Part shown: in pieces, positions 1 to 9,055 of the stretch
Layout: every line of letters starts with the position of its first letter
Numbering within the stretch: the stretch's first letter is position 1
Assembly: GCA_026418275.1 (NCBI GenBank)
Contig: JAOABQ010000051.1
Span: 39,976 to 103,975 of the forward strand
Direction: 5' to 3'
Length of the DNA stretch: 64,000 nucleotides
DNA from: Clostridia bacterium
Lineage (GTDB): Bacteria; Bacillota; Clostridia; Acetivibrionales; DSM-2933
The notes under the pieces: generated by a model
Database searches by the model: none
What the model was told of the DNA's origin: nothing
Seen by the model: only the letters and a program-made list of their open reading frames with translations
Translations under genes and position numbers: made by a program

Positions 1-52
1 TCTTTTTCTCAGTAATAATCATTCTACATTGCACCCTAATCCTTTACAAATT

Positions 53-988
53 CTACAAAAGTTCAAAAGAACCTATGTCGTACCTGCTTTTTATTATTTC
101 AAACTCTGTTGATTTTAATGCAAATATATCCTTTGTCCCTTTTATGCTTACTATTGTATAATCAAATTTCTTAAGGAAATTCAATACATCATTCTGACTT
201 GCCCTGCTTCTTTTTAACAGATTTTCATTAAACTCCAGCAAAAGCAAAGGCCTGAAGCATTCAATGGATTTTTCCGCTCCTTTAAGAAAATTATATTCTC
301 CACCCTCAATATCAACTTTAATAATATCTATGCCCTTTATATTATTGGATTGGACAAAATCATCTAAAGTTCTGCATTTGACTTCAACTTTACTAACTTT
401 TTCCTCCTTATTAACAACAAGATATCCGCTTGCACCTAAATCTTTAGTTAATAAAGCCGTACCGCAATAGTCTGTTAGGGCCTCCTCGATTATATTTATT
501 TTATTCTCGAGTTTATTGAATGAAACGTTCTCTTTAAGATGATTTATAATTTTTTGATCCGGTTCAAAGGCATAAACAACAGACTTTTCTATATTCTTTG
601 CAACTTTCAAACTATAATAATAGCCGTTGTTTGCTCCAATATCAAAGTAAGTTAAACCCTTGTCCTTAAAATATGAAAGCAAAAATAATTCAAACTGCGT
701 TGCCTTTTCTTTTATGTTAAATTCTTGTCCCTGCCCATCTCCTAACGTTTCAGAAGGATTTGAGATATTATAGTACAAATATATGTCATCCCATGTAATT
801 AAGTATATCTTTTGCCTTTCTAATAGGAAACCCGCCATATTATACTTATAAATAAGTGTATTTATTTTTTTGATTTTTTTTTGAAATATAACTCTAACAT
901 ATGCGTTCTCGTTTTGCTGCCTTGTAAAAAAAGCATAAATGTGTTTGATAAAGTGAAATCTACGTAAAAACAGTCTTAACCGAAGCAT
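53..988 (-). CDS. FkbM-family methyltransferase
   Basis: A 311-residue SAM-dependent methyltransferase of the FkbM family, probably O-methylating a sugar of the surface glycan. The SAM-binding loop DIGANNG is at residues 116-122, an acidic FEPD motif at 141-144, and the family motif VDIEGGEY at 225-232. The first 60 residues are basic and lack a clear domain. It is the last gene of the glycan locus inside the window and follows the flippase by 27 bases, so it is probably co-transcribed with it. The acceptor cannot be read from the sequence. A second FkbM protein lies at 33807-34613. Confidence 0.85.
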   Translation of the reverse strand: MLRLRLFLRRFHFIKHIYAFFTRQQNENAYVRVIFQKKIKKINTLIYKYNMAGFLLERQKIYLITWDDIYLYYNISNPSETLGDGQGQEFNIKEKATQFELFLLSYFKDKGLTYFDIGANNGYYYSLKVAKNIEKSVVYAFEPDQKIINHLKENVSFNKLENKINIIEEALTDYCGTALLTKDLGASGYLVVNKEEKVSKVEVKCRTLDDFVQSNNIKGIDIIKVDIEGGEYNFLKGAEKSIECFRPLLLLEFNENLLKRSRASQNDVLNFLKKFDYTIVSIKGTKDIFALKSTEFEIIKSRYDIGSFELL

Positions 989-1015
989 ATATTATCTCCT
1001 TGTATAAATAGTTCC

Positions 1016-2503
1016 TTACCTGAAATTTAATATCCTTTTTATTTCGTTTATATTTAATAGTTTAAAAATTGCAGCTATTACAAAGTACAATATACATGCA
1101 ATTATTGAGCAAATCAAAAAACTTAAAATGCTTGATGTAAAGAAAAATGATATACATTTATACACTGCCAGCGCTATCCCTGCGGCTTTAAAAATATCAA
1201 CAAGGGGATACCTGAATTTTGATATCCTCATAGAAATTATCATACTCAATAATATTAGAATACATAGTGCTATTAAAGTACTTATAGCCGCACCAATAAT
1301 TCCATACTTAGGAATAAGTAATATGTTTAATATTATATTTGAAAAAGAGGATGCTAAATATACATATAGTGTATATTTAGTTTTATTAAATAAGTTTAAA
1401 ATCAGACCATAGAACGGGTTTGTAAAATATAATATATATGCTATAGCAACAAAAGGCACAATGTAAAAACCATCTTGAAATTCATTAGAAACCATTAATA
1501 TTAAAAAGGGTTTTCCAAAAAAAATAAACGTAAATGCAACAGGTATACATAAAAAGACTTGATAAAAATATGTTTTTCTTAGAAAGGTATATGCCTCAAT
1601 CTCTTTCCCTTCGTTCCACAATTTAGATACTATTGATGGTAGGTTTACCCATATAGGCGAGGGTATAACTCCTATAATAAAAACGGTAACACTGTATGAT
1701 ACCGAGTAAACACCTACCTCCTTCATACTTGCATATAAGGCTAGCAAATATCTATCAAAAACATTTAATATCCAGTTAAGTATTGTAAGTGGGATAGTAG
1801 GCAGCCCATAAAGAAAATATTTTTTTAGTCTATCTAACTTAGGTTTTTGAAAGCCTACTTTATTATAGATATATATAAGTGAAATAAAAATTATTGCACA
1901 GTCCACTATTATATTTGCAACTATTATTCCTAATACGTTATACCCTAATATAAGAAATATCAGTACAACAGCCGTCCCTAAAAATGATTCAATGATATTA
2001 AGTAATGCATAAATCTTAGAAATAAGTTGGATTCTAAAAAAAAGGAGCAGTACGAACTTTAAGTTTCCTGTAATGATTAAAAATAAACCAACTGTTAAAT
2101 AAATCCTGTTTTGAGAGCCTCCAAAAAATTTCTCTGATAAAATACTTGAAAAGATTACAAATAGTCCAGTTAGGATTGACGCAGCCGATACATTTAGTAA
2201 AAGCGACATACTGTAATCGTTTTTAAATGTATCTTTATCTGAGCCAGGCAAAAACCGGATCATAGCTGCGGGAATCCCAATCCCGGCTACACTTGAAGCT
2301 ATGCTTGTAGTAGAGGAAATCTGGTTCCAAATACCCACATTAAATGGTCCCATAATCCTTGACATTAGAGGTAGTAGGAGAAACCCTTTAATTTTTAACG
2401 CAATATCAGTTGATAAAAAGATAGCAATGCTTTGGATAAAACCTCTATAAATATTCGCTTTATTCTTAATATTCTTTATATCATCGTTATCTTTTTTCTC
2501 CAA
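1016..2503 (-). CDS. Wzx-like polysaccharide flippase
   Basis: A 495-residue polytopic membrane protein of the oligosaccharide flippase (MOP/MATE) superfamily. About 12-14 hydrophobic segments run from residue 20 to the C-terminus, and the N-terminal pattern (a basic leader, then a segment with LLPLMSRIMGP) is typical of Wzx proteins. The expected role is to flip undecaprenyl-diphosphate-linked repeat units across the membrane. The start overlaps the end of the upstream methyltransferase by 17 bases, which suggests translational coupling. The locus also encodes an ABC exporter (Wzm/Wzt), so two export routes are present. Confidence 0.85.
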   Translation of the reverse strand: MEKKDNDDIKNIKNKANIYRGFIQSIAIFLSTDIALKIKGFLLLPLMSRIMGPFNVGIWNQISSTTSIASSVAGIGIPAAMIRFLPGSDKDTFKNDYSMSLLLNVSAASILTGLFVIFSSILSEKFFGGSQNRIYLTVGLFLIITGNLKFVLLLFFRIQLISKIYALLNIIESFLGTAVVLIFLILGYNVLGIIVANIIVDCAIIFISLIYIYNKVGFQKPKLDRLKKYFLYGLPTIPLTILNWILNVFDRYLLALYASMKEVGVYSVSYSVTVFIIGVIPSPIWVNLPSIVSKLWNEGKEIEAYTFLRKTYFYQVFLCIPVAFTFIFFGKPFLILMVSNEFQDGFYIVPFVAIAYILYFTNPFYGLILNLFNKTKYTLYVYLASSFSNIILNILLIPKYGIIGAAISTLIALCILILLSMIISMRISKFRYPLVDIFKAAGIALAVYKCISFFFTSSILSFLICSIIACILYFVIAAIFKLLNINEIKRILNFR

Positions 2504-3110
2504 CGGCTACCCTCCAGACCCCAAATTTATTAAGTATTCTTCTTCCAACTCCATTATACTTTAATAAATTCAAAAGCATGCCCTTCCACCTGCTATTTAT
2601 AACTAAATACCTAGAAATATCTAGAAACACAATTTTAAAATTATTATTATTAAATATACTTATTAAATCCTTATCATTGTAAACGTAATGCTTAATATTA
2701 TAGCTGCTTGACTTATCTTTCTTTTGAAGCTTCCTTTGGATATGTTTCGAATAGTCTATGCATATAAACTTTCCACCGCTTTTAAGTACCCTACTAACTT
2801 CACTTAAGGATTTATTTGCATTGTTTAATACAAATAGTACACCAACACAAAAGACTATATCAAAAGTGCTATCCTCAAACGGTATATTCTCACTATCGAA
2901 ATATGCATCAATCTCATCATGGTCTTCAATATATGGACTAAAAATATCACTTGCTATATAGTCATTTTCATCAAAAATATTTCTATATCTTGCTGACCCA
3001 GCACCAATTTCAAGTACTTTTAACCCTTTTGAGTAATAATTCTCAAGTATGTCTATAACATGTTTATATTTAATTCCTTTGCCCATATATTTTATAATTC
3101 CCACTCTCAT
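2487..3110 (-). CDS. Class I SAM methyltransferase (possibly split from its zinc ribbon)
   Basis: A 207-residue type-11 methyltransferase. Motif I VLEIGAGSA is at residues 32-40, and an SEVSRVLKSGGKF stretch in the second half is the usual post-II/III motif of this family. The ATG at 3110 is taken as the start; an ATG at 3086 is the alternative. The 5' end overlaps, in a different frame, a 60-residue zinc-ribbon ORF (3070-3252) of the kind that is fused to the N-terminus of related methyltransferases, as in the protein at 10395-11300. A frameshifted single gene is therefore possible. The substrate is unknown; a glycan sugar is likely. Confidence 0.75.
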   Translation of the reverse strand: MRVGIIKYMGKGIKYKHVIDILENYYSKGLKVLEIGAGSARYRNIFDENDYIASDIFSPYIEDHDEIDAYFDSENIPFEDSTFDIVFCVGVLFVLNNANKSLSEVSRVLKSGGKFICIDYSKHIQRKLQKKDKSSSYNIKHYVYNDKDLISIFNNNNFKIVFLDISRYLVINSRWKGMLLNLLKYNGVGRRILNKFGVWRVAVGEKR

Positions 3111-3252
3111 CAGTTTCCATAATTATCGGTGTGTTTTTTACCTTTATATATATCCTTCCACAAACACTACATTCTATAATACCTTTCTTGTCTTCCAGTT
3201 TACCCTTGCAATTGATGCAAATCATTCTGGTTTTAAAAAAATCATTAATCAT
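3070..3252 (-). CDS. Trm112-like zinc-ribbon small protein
   Basis: A 60-residue protein with two cysteine pairs, CINC (residues 12-15) and CSVC (about 28-31), followed by the NTPIIMETD segment typical of Trm112-like domains that precede methyltransferase domains. It overlaps the methyltransferase reading frame by 41 bases and lies 10 bases after the FemAB-like gene. It may be a separate stand-alone partner of the methyltransferase, or the N-terminal domain of one gene broken by a frameshift. No function can be assigned beyond zinc binding. Confidence 0.6.
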   Translation of the reverse strand: MINDFFKTRMICINCKGKLEDKKGIIECSVCGRIYIKVKNTPIIMETDESGNYKIYGQRN

Positions 3253-3262
3253 AAAGCTCTCC

Positions 3263-4273
3263 CTATCTTAACAGCGAAAGAAAATATCTTCTTAACTTTT
3301 TTAAAAGCTTATAAATATGCGCTTCCTTTACAAGTACCTTATATTCAACATATTCTCCGCCCCACTTTTCTTTAAAAGCTCTTATTCCAGCTTCCTTTTC
3401 AGTATCCGGATTGGGGTTTACTCCGGAAAAGTCATAATATTTATACCCATTATCTCTAGCCCATTTAATAACTTCCCATTTAATTATATCTCCGGCATTG
3501 ATTTTATTCTCACATGCATAGTCTGACAAACCAATGCCAGCACCTGCAATCACTTTATTAAAAAGGAAGATGCCCTGCACAGCAAGAATCTTGCCATCAG
3601 CCTCAATTTTAAAAGCCTTATAGCACTTCATCGGCCTGTAAACCTTATTTATATCATACTCTTTTAAATTATTTCTTCTCCTATTTTCATTCATTACATT
3701 ATAGAATTTACGTATATGTTCAAAGTCATTTGAGTCAATACTATTAAATACATAACCCGGTATATTTTTAATTGTTTGCTTAATCTTATTTCTTGCTGAC
3801 TTTTTGAATGAGGCAAAAAGCTCTTCATCATTTTTTTGTACATCTAAAATAAATGTAGCCCATGCTTCTTCACGGAATCCTTGCTTCAGAAGCTCATTTT
3901 TCAATATATCTACGTTTATTTTATTAATGTAATCAAACGTAATTTTTGATTTTAAAATACAATATTTTTTTATTAAATGATTAATTTTAGATACAATTTT
4001 TTTTGCACAAGGTTCACTTAGTGTAAAGTGATTAGTTATAAACGGGCCCGAAATAATATCAAGTTCATAGTGTCCTTTTTTAATAATACACATTAATTGA
4101 AACACTTTATTTTCGCTGCTATATGCTTCAATGGTATAAATCCTGTTACCAATATATTTTAAATACCGTATATACTCTGATGATGCAAATAAATCAACAA
4201 AATCCCCACCATAAAGAAATTCATCCCAGTCAGAAGGAATATCTTTAACGACTTTTATCTTAAAATTTTCCAT
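3263..4273 (-). CDS. FemAB/GNAT-like aminoacyl or acyl transferase
   Basis: A 336-residue protein of the FemAB-like superfamily (tandem GNAT folds, cytoplasmic). Supporting features are the FASSEYIRYLK start region, a basic SFKKSARNKIKQ stretch in the middle, which resembles the Fem tRNA/lipid-facing segment, and the C-terminal YYDFSGVNPNPDTE motif, which matches the Y-x-D-F-x-G motif of the family. In polysaccharide clusters such proteins are thought to attach an amino-acyl or acyl group to an amino sugar. That role is inferred here from the presence of several amino-sugar pathways. The start is the ATG at 4273. Confidence 0.7.
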   Translation of the reverse strand: MENFKIKVVKDIPSDWDEFLYGGDFVDLFASSEYIRYLKYIGNRIYTIEAYSSENKVFQLMCIIKKGHYELDIISGPFITNHFTLSEPCAKKIVSKINHLIKKYCILKSKITFDYINKINVDILKNELLKQGFREEAWATFILDVQKNDEELFASFKKSARNKIKQTIKNIPGYVFNSIDSNDFEHIRKFYNVMNENRRRNNLKEYDINKVYRPMKCYKAFKIEADGKILAVQGIFLFNKVIAGAGIGLSDYACENKINAGDIIKWEVIKWARDNGYKYYDFSGVNPNPDTEKEAGIRAFKEKWGGEYVEYKVLVKEAHIYKLLKKLRRYFLSLLR

Positions 4274-4338
4274 GATATATCATCTCATTTTTATTTAAAT
4301 TAGACAAAAAAGTTAATAAGTATCATAATCTCTTCATT

Positions 4339-5484
4339 CTAGATAATTGTTTTTATATAATAATGTAATTTTTGTGCAACTTTATCTCCGTCGTGATAAT
4401 CAATTACCCATTCTCTAGCACTTTTCTTAAGTAAATTTATATCTTCATATAAAAGTACTTTATTAAGGTTTTCATATACATTTTCCTCATTAGCACAGTT
4501 ACAAAAACTAGGCCCTTCAGGATAAAATAAATTTAAATACATTTCTTCAAGATAACAGAAAACAACACACTCACACGATAATGCTTCCAAAAAATTCAGT
4601 CCGAATCCTCCAAGATAAAACTGATCAATAACAATGTCCGATTTTTTATAGTATTTGATCAATTCTTCCTTACGACATAATGGCACAAAATCTATATATT
4701 CTTCAATCCCCAGTTCTTTGATTAACTTTTTAGTAGCCAGTATATCCTTGCCAAATTCAAACACTTTAATATCTAACCGGTTTTGGGCAAATTCTTTATT
4801 ATGCTGTATGAATTTTGCTAATCCCCTAAAAAAGATGTCATTATTTTTTATTGAATTCCTATGCTTCTCAGTCCAGTCAAGACGACAAGTATGAATAAGT
4901 GATATCTTCTCATTATCTTTCTTGCAGATACTTTCGCTATTTTCAAGAGAATATTTCCTTGTATCAATAGCAAACGGTAAATATTCCGAATTCCTAAGCT
5001 TTAAATGTTGAGCTTCCTTTGCCTGGTTAATGTTAAGTATAAAAACCCTTTTGGCATTCTTTAATGCCCTCCGGTATAAAAAACCCAATATAGTATTTTC
5101 GTAAGATACTTCTGTAATGTCAGCACCTGTAGTCAATGAAATATATTTTTTAAATAATAGCATAGGGTATATAGCTGTTAATGAAAAGCCCATTATAATA
5201 TCATAATTCCTAAATAACCGAGTCATGTGAAACAATCTTTTTATCTGTAATAATAGTTTATGAATAAAAGATTTTTTAGATACATCCTTCCCAGGGTAAT
5301 ACTTTACCCATTCAGGCATCATTTCACAATTTGCAGTGTCTTCCCAAGCAGGGTTGCTATGGGAATCTATGCTGCTTTCACTTTCAGAAAGAAGTAGTTC
5401 AGCTCTCACTCCTTCTATTCTATTTAGAAACTTAGCATATGAATATGCAGCGTTTCCAATATTGCCCATCAAAAGAATCCTCAA
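4339..5484 (-). CDS. Glycosyltransferase (GT-B, GT4-like)
   Basis: A 381-residue GT-B fold glycosyltransferase. The N-terminus MRILLMGNIGNAAYSYAK is a typical first beta strand and glycine loop. Residues 291-305 contain GGFGLNFLEAL, the acidic E-x7-E-like donor-binding motif of GT4 enzymes. It lacks the usual first-domain SxGG loop, so donor specificity cannot be guessed. It lies 32 bases after the DegT aminotransferase in a tightly packed operon and probably adds one sugar of the repeat unit at the inner face of the membrane. Confidence 0.75.
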   Translation of the reverse strand: MRILLMGNIGNAAYSYAKFLNRIEGVRAELLLSESESSIDSHSNPAWEDTANCEMMPEWVKYYPGKDVSKKSFIHKLLLQIKRLFHMTRLFRNYDIIMGFSLTAIYPMLLFKKYISLTTGADITEVSYENTILGFLYRRALKNAKRVFILNINQAKEAQHLKLRNSEYLPFAIDTRKYSLENSESICKKDNEKISLIHTCRLDWTEKHRNSIKNNDIFFRGLAKFIQHNKEFAQNRLDIKVFEFGKDILATKKLIKELGIEEYIDFVPLCRKEELIKYYKKSDIVIDQFYLGGFGLNFLEALSCECVVFCYLEEMYLNLFYPEGPSFCNCANEENVYENLNKVLLYEDINLLKKSAREWVIDYHDGDKVAQKLHYYIKTII

Positions 5485-5516
5485 TTTAAAAGCATCTCCT
5501 TAAATATAAAGAGTTT

Positions 5517-6668
5517 TTAATATAAACTATAATAAAATCTTTTCAAAGCGTCAATTACTGTGTATATCTGCTCTTCTTTAAAATGTGGACCTATTGGCAA
5601 AGATAAACATGAATCCGCTAAAAAATCGGCAAGAGGATATTGCCCTTCCGGTATGCATAAATCTTCATATGCCTTTTGCCGGTATGCAGGTATAGGATAA
5701 TGTATTATCGTTTCAACGCCATTCCTTTTTAAAAAATCTTGTGCTAAATCCCTTTCCTCTTTTCCTTTCAAAAAACTAATTACGAAGTTGTGCCAACAAG
5801 AGTTATCTTTGTCAATATATTTAGGTATAAATATCCATGAGCCATTTGCTGTTGCATTTGAATCAGTAAACATATCCAATTCTTTAAGATATATGCTTGC
5901 AAATGCTCTTCTTCTATTATTCCACTCATTAAGATATTTTAGTTTTACACGTAAAATTGCAGCTTGTATTTCATCAAGTCTACTATTATAGCCGATTAAT
6001 TCATTATAATATTTCTTATTTGATCCGTAATTTCTAAGCGTAGTTATCTTGTTCGCAAGATCTTTATCGTTTGTTGTAACTGCACCGCCATCTCCCAATG
6101 CACCTAAATTCTTAGTTGGATAAAAACTCCATGCAGCTGCATTTCCTAAATTTCCTGCCAGTTTATTCTTGTATTTTGCACCATGTGCCTGAGCTGCATC
6201 TTCCAATACCTTAATGTTATTTTCCAAGGCAATTTCTAATATTTCGTCCATATCAGCCGGAGCCCCGTATAAATGAACAGGAATTATAGCCTTTGTTCTT
6301 TTATTAATCACATTTCTTATTAATTTTGAATCAATATTATAGGTTTTAATATCATGTTCGACAAAGACCGGTTTTGCGCCACAGTGACTAACAGCAAGAG
6401 CAGTTGCAATATATGTGTTTGACGGTACAATGACTTCATCCCCTTCGCCTATTTCCCAAGCTCTTAATACAAGCATTAGAGCCTCTAAGCCATTTGCAAC
6501 CCCAATACAATATTCAGTCCCGGTAAAATTAGCAAATTCTTTTTCAAATTCTTCAAGCTCACTGCCTAAAATGTACCAACCTTTCTTCAGTACATTTGAA
6601 ATCGCAAAATCCAACTCATCTTTTAGTTCAAAATAAGCTTCTGAAAGGGACAAAAAAGGAACCATCAT
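5517..6668 (-). CDS. FdtB/QdtB-like sugar aminotransferase (DegT family)
   Basis: A 383-residue PLP-dependent aminotransferase of the DegT/DnrJ/EryC1/StrS family. The PLP lysine is K186 in [15 protein letters not shown], and this motif is characteristic of the DesV/FdtB/QdtB group that aminates the 3-keto group of dTDP-sugars. It is next to a formyltransferase, an FdtA/QdtA-like isomerase, rmlB and rmlA. The expected reaction is therefore dTDP-3-keto-6-deoxyhexose plus glutamate to dTDP-3-amino-3,6-dideoxyhexose (Fuc3N or Qui3N). The exact epimer cannot be determined from the sequence. Confidence 0.85.
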   Translation of the reverse strand: MMVPFLSLSEAYFELKDELDFAISNVLKKGWYILGSELEEFEKEFANFTGTEYCIGVANGLEALMLVLRAWEIGEGDEVIVPSNTYIATALAVSHCGAKPVFVEHDIKTYNIDSKLIRNVINKRTKAIIPVHLYGAPADMDEILEIALENNIKVLEDAAQAHGAKYKNKLAGNLGNAAAWSFYPTKNLGALGDGGAVTTNDKDLANKITTLRNYGSNKKYYNELIGYNSRLDEIQAAILRVKLKYLNEWNNRRRAFASIYLKELDMFTDSNATANGSWIFIPKYIDKDNSCWHNFVISFLKGKEERDLAQDFLKRNGVETIIHYPIPAYRQKAYEDLCIPEGQYPLADFLADSCLSLPIGPHFKEEQIYTVIDALKRFYYSLY

Positions 6669-6704
6669 TTTAGGTACTCCGTAAATTAGTATTATTTAGT
6701 GAAT

Positions 6705-7523
6705 TTAATTAGCTTTATATGCAATTACAATATACTTGTCCGTGCCTGAAATTTCAAAATATTCGCTATGCTCAATAATCTTATTTGCAAGCGTTGCTTT
6801 TCTATTAGTTAAGCAGCTTTTTTCTATATTTTGGCCATTAACCGTGGGAAGCTGGTATTCCTTAAAAATAAAAGCCCGTAATTGATTATGAATTTCTAAC
6901 GCACTCGTACTAAAGTTTATATTTAACTCTTTATAATTGATACTTTTTTTTGAATAATAAGAAGCATCTTCGTTTGACTGCTTAAAGGCTGAATAATTAG
7001 CTTCAATAAGCTTGTGAATATTTCTTACTAACAAATTATAGCCTTCTTCATTATACTTAAAGTAAAGATCTCTTGAAGTATAATTAATATCAATATTTAT
7101 ATCAATTTGATCTATTATATCCCCCGTATCTATACCGTCATCAATTTTGTGCAAAGTAACCCCTGTAACGGTCTCTCCATTAAGTATTGGCCATGCTGAT
7201 GTATACATACCCCTATATTTAGGCAGCTTTGAGAAGTGAATGTTAAATAATTTATTACTTTTAAACTTAAATGTTCTTATCAGTTTTTCAAACTCCAATG
7301 ATAAAAATAATATATCATCATTATCATAAATCTCTTCCAAGCTTACAATTCTTATATTATTTTTATTGCAATAGCCCTTAAGAGATAATTGCCATCCATC
7401 TAATCCAGTATCACAGTTATTTGGTATAGCACAGATTTGATCCCTATCAACGATCCTATTCGTAATAATATAATCAAGTGAATTTACAGCAATATTATTT
7501 TTCCCTGCTATACAAAGTTTCAT
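6705..7523 (-). CDS. Sugar N-formyltransferase
   Basis: A 272-residue formyltransferase related to methionyl-tRNA formyltransferase but with the architecture of dTDP-amino-sugar N-formyltransferases. The catalytic triad is visible: N94 and H96 in NIHFSKLPKYRG and D132 in DDGIDTGDII. It is expected to transfer formyl from N10-formyl-tetrahydrofolate to the 3-amino group made by the neighbouring aminotransferase, giving dTDP-3-formamido-3,6-dideoxyhexose. It is 35 bases from the aminotransferase and 34 bases from the isomerase. A true fmt gene would be longer (about 310 residues) and would lie beside def or other translation genes, so that assignment is rejected. Confidence 0.82.
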   Translation of the reverse strand: MKLCIAGKNNIAVNSLDYIITNRIVDRDQICAIPNNCDTGLDGWQLSLKGYCNKNNIRIVSLEEIYDNDDILFLSLEFEKLIRTFKFKSNKLFNIHFSKLPKYRGMYTSAWPILNGETVTGVTLHKIDDGIDTGDIIDQIDINIDINYTSRDLYFKYNEEGYNLLVRNIHKLIEANYSAFKQSNEDASYYSKKSINYKELNINFSTSALEIHNQLRAFIFKEYQLPTVNGQNIEKSCLTNRKATLANKIIEHSEYFEISGTDKYIVIAYKAN

Positions 7524-7557
7524 TTAGTCTATCCTTTATATCTTTAAAATAAGTATT

Positions 7558-7956
7558 TTAATTTTTACATAGTTCAATAAATTCCGAATAGCTTCTTATA
7601 TAATCATTTTCATTATAGAAATCATCTGCTAATACTAAAAGTATTAAATCTTTAGAAAAGTCATACATTTCATGCCATATCATGTTTTCCACAATAAGAG
7701 CTTTTTCCGGTGAATCAAGCATTACTTCTCTTTTTTCACTGCCGTCATCCAATAGAACCTTACATGACCCGCTTATGCAAATTAGTACCTGCCTAAGTCT
7801 CTTATGGGCATGATTTCCTCTTTTTGACTCATTCTGCGTATTAAATATATAATATACCCTTCTTATTTGGAAAGGAACTTCTCGTTCCTCTTCAATAGCA
7901 ACAAGAGCGCCTCTTGAATCGATAATTGTATTAAAGTTAATCATTTTGATTTCCAT
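7558..7956 (-). CDS. FdtA/QdtA-like dTDP-4-keto-6-deoxyglucose isomerase
   Basis: A 132-residue single-domain cupin of the WxcM/FdtA/QdtA group. The histidine pair H49 and H51 in RGNHAHKRLRQ is the catalytic signature of the 3,4-ketoisomerases. It converts dTDP-4-keto-6-deoxyglucose into the 3-keto isomer, the substrate of the adjacent aminotransferase. Whether it produces the galacto (FdtA) or gluco (QdtA) 3-keto sugar cannot be told by eye. The length is typical of a single-function enzyme, not of the bifunctional acetyltransferase fusions. Confidence 0.85.
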   Translation of the reverse strand: MEIKMINFNTIIDSRGALVAIEEEREVPFQIRRVYYIFNTQNESKRGNHAHKRLRQVLICISGSCKVLLDDGSEKREVMLDSPEKALIVENMIWHEMYDFSKDLILLVLADDFYNENDYIRSYSEFIELCKN

Positions 7957-8036
7957 GTATCAGCTATACCTCAATTCAACTTGATTAATAAATAAATTTT
8001 GCTGTTCACATAATATTATTTATGTTTCAACGCCAG

Positions 8037-9044
8037 TTATATACATTGAGTGTTATTTATATACCATTTTACTGTTTCGATAATCCCCTTTTCAAATGTC
8101 ATATTAGGAGACCATCCTAATTTCATTTTAATCTTAGATGCATCTATAGCATATCTCCGGTCATGTCCCTTACGGTCTTCTATAAAAGTTATTAATTCAT
8201 GATTAACAAAACATCTTCTAGGGTCTTCATCAGGAAGCACACTTTTTATAGCATCCATTAGAAATTCTACCATTTCCAAATTTGTGGTCTCATTATTACT
8301 CCCTACATTATATACTTCGCCATCAGTACCTTCATTTATTATCTTATCTATCGCCGAACAATGATCTTTTACATAAATCCAATCTCTTACGTTAAGCCCA
8401 TCCCCATAAATTGGCAGTTTAATGCCTTTGAGTATATTGCATACCATTAACGGAATAAATTTCTCTTCATGCTGGTATGGTCCATAATTATTAGTACAAC
8501 GACTTATTGTAACGGGCATTTTATACGTGTGAAAATATGATTGACAGATTAAATCGGCTGACGCTTTTGAAGCAGAGTAGGGAGAATGAGGTTCAAGCGG
8601 TGACTCTTCAGTAAAAAACCCGCTATCGCCAAGTGAACCGTAAACCTCATCGGTTGATACCTGATGGAATCTCTTAACTTTGTACTTCACACTTGCTTCA
8701 AGCAATACCTGAACACCACATATATTTGTTAATATAAATTGGCTAGGGTCATGTATACTCCTATCCACATGGGATTCTGCAGCAAAGTTTACAACATAAT
8801 CCGGTTTAAATTCATTAAAAACACAATCAACATCTGTATTATTACAAATATCAATTTTTTTGAATATATAATTCCCATTACTTATGATTTCAGCATCTAA
8901 ATCATTCAGGTTATTACAGTTAGCTGCATAAGTAAGCTTGTCTATGTTTATAATCCTTATATTATTTTTATATTTTTCAAAAAGGAAATATATAAAATTG
9001 GTGCCAATAAATCCAGCACCACCTGTAATTAAGTACGTTTTCAT
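8037..9044 (-). CDS. rfbB: dTDP-glucose 4,6-dehydratase
   Basis: A 335-residue extended SDR enzyme (RmlB). The Rossmann motif GGAGFIGTNF is at residues 8-17, the family-specific STDEVYG motif with catalytic Asp/Glu at about 130-136, and YSASK with Tyr156 and Lys160. It converts dTDP-glucose to dTDP-4-keto-6-deoxyglucose in the cytoplasm. It is 11 bases downstream of rmlA and feeds the isomerase/aminotransferase/formyltransferase set. No dedicated dTDP-rhamnose genes (rmlC, rmlD) directly follow. The RmlC- and RmlD-like genes at 19488-20812 sit with the CDP branch instead. Confidence 0.92.
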   Translation of the reverse strand: MKTYLITGGAGFIGTNFIYFLFEKYKNNIRIINIDKLTYAANCNNLNDLDAEIISNGNYIFKKIDICNNTDVDCVFNEFKPDYVVNFAAESHVDRSIHDPSQFILTNICGVQVLLEASVKYKVKRFHQVSTDEVYGSLGDSGFFTEESPLEPHSPYSASKASADLICQSYFHTYKMPVTISRCTNNYGPYQHEEKFIPLMVCNILKGIKLPIYGDGLNVRDWIYVKDHCSAIDKIINEGTDGEVYNVGSNNETTNLEMVEFLMDAIKSVLPDEDPRRCFVNHELITFIEDRKGHDRRYAIDASKIKMKLGWSPNMTFEKGIIETVKWYINNTQCI

Positions 9045-9055
9045 AAATACCTCAA

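Noticed and set aside
6705..7523. Formyltransferase gene as a second methionyl-tRNA formyltransferase
   Set aside because: It is shorter than Fmt, sits within a dTDP-amino-sugar cassette and has no neighbouring translation genes.
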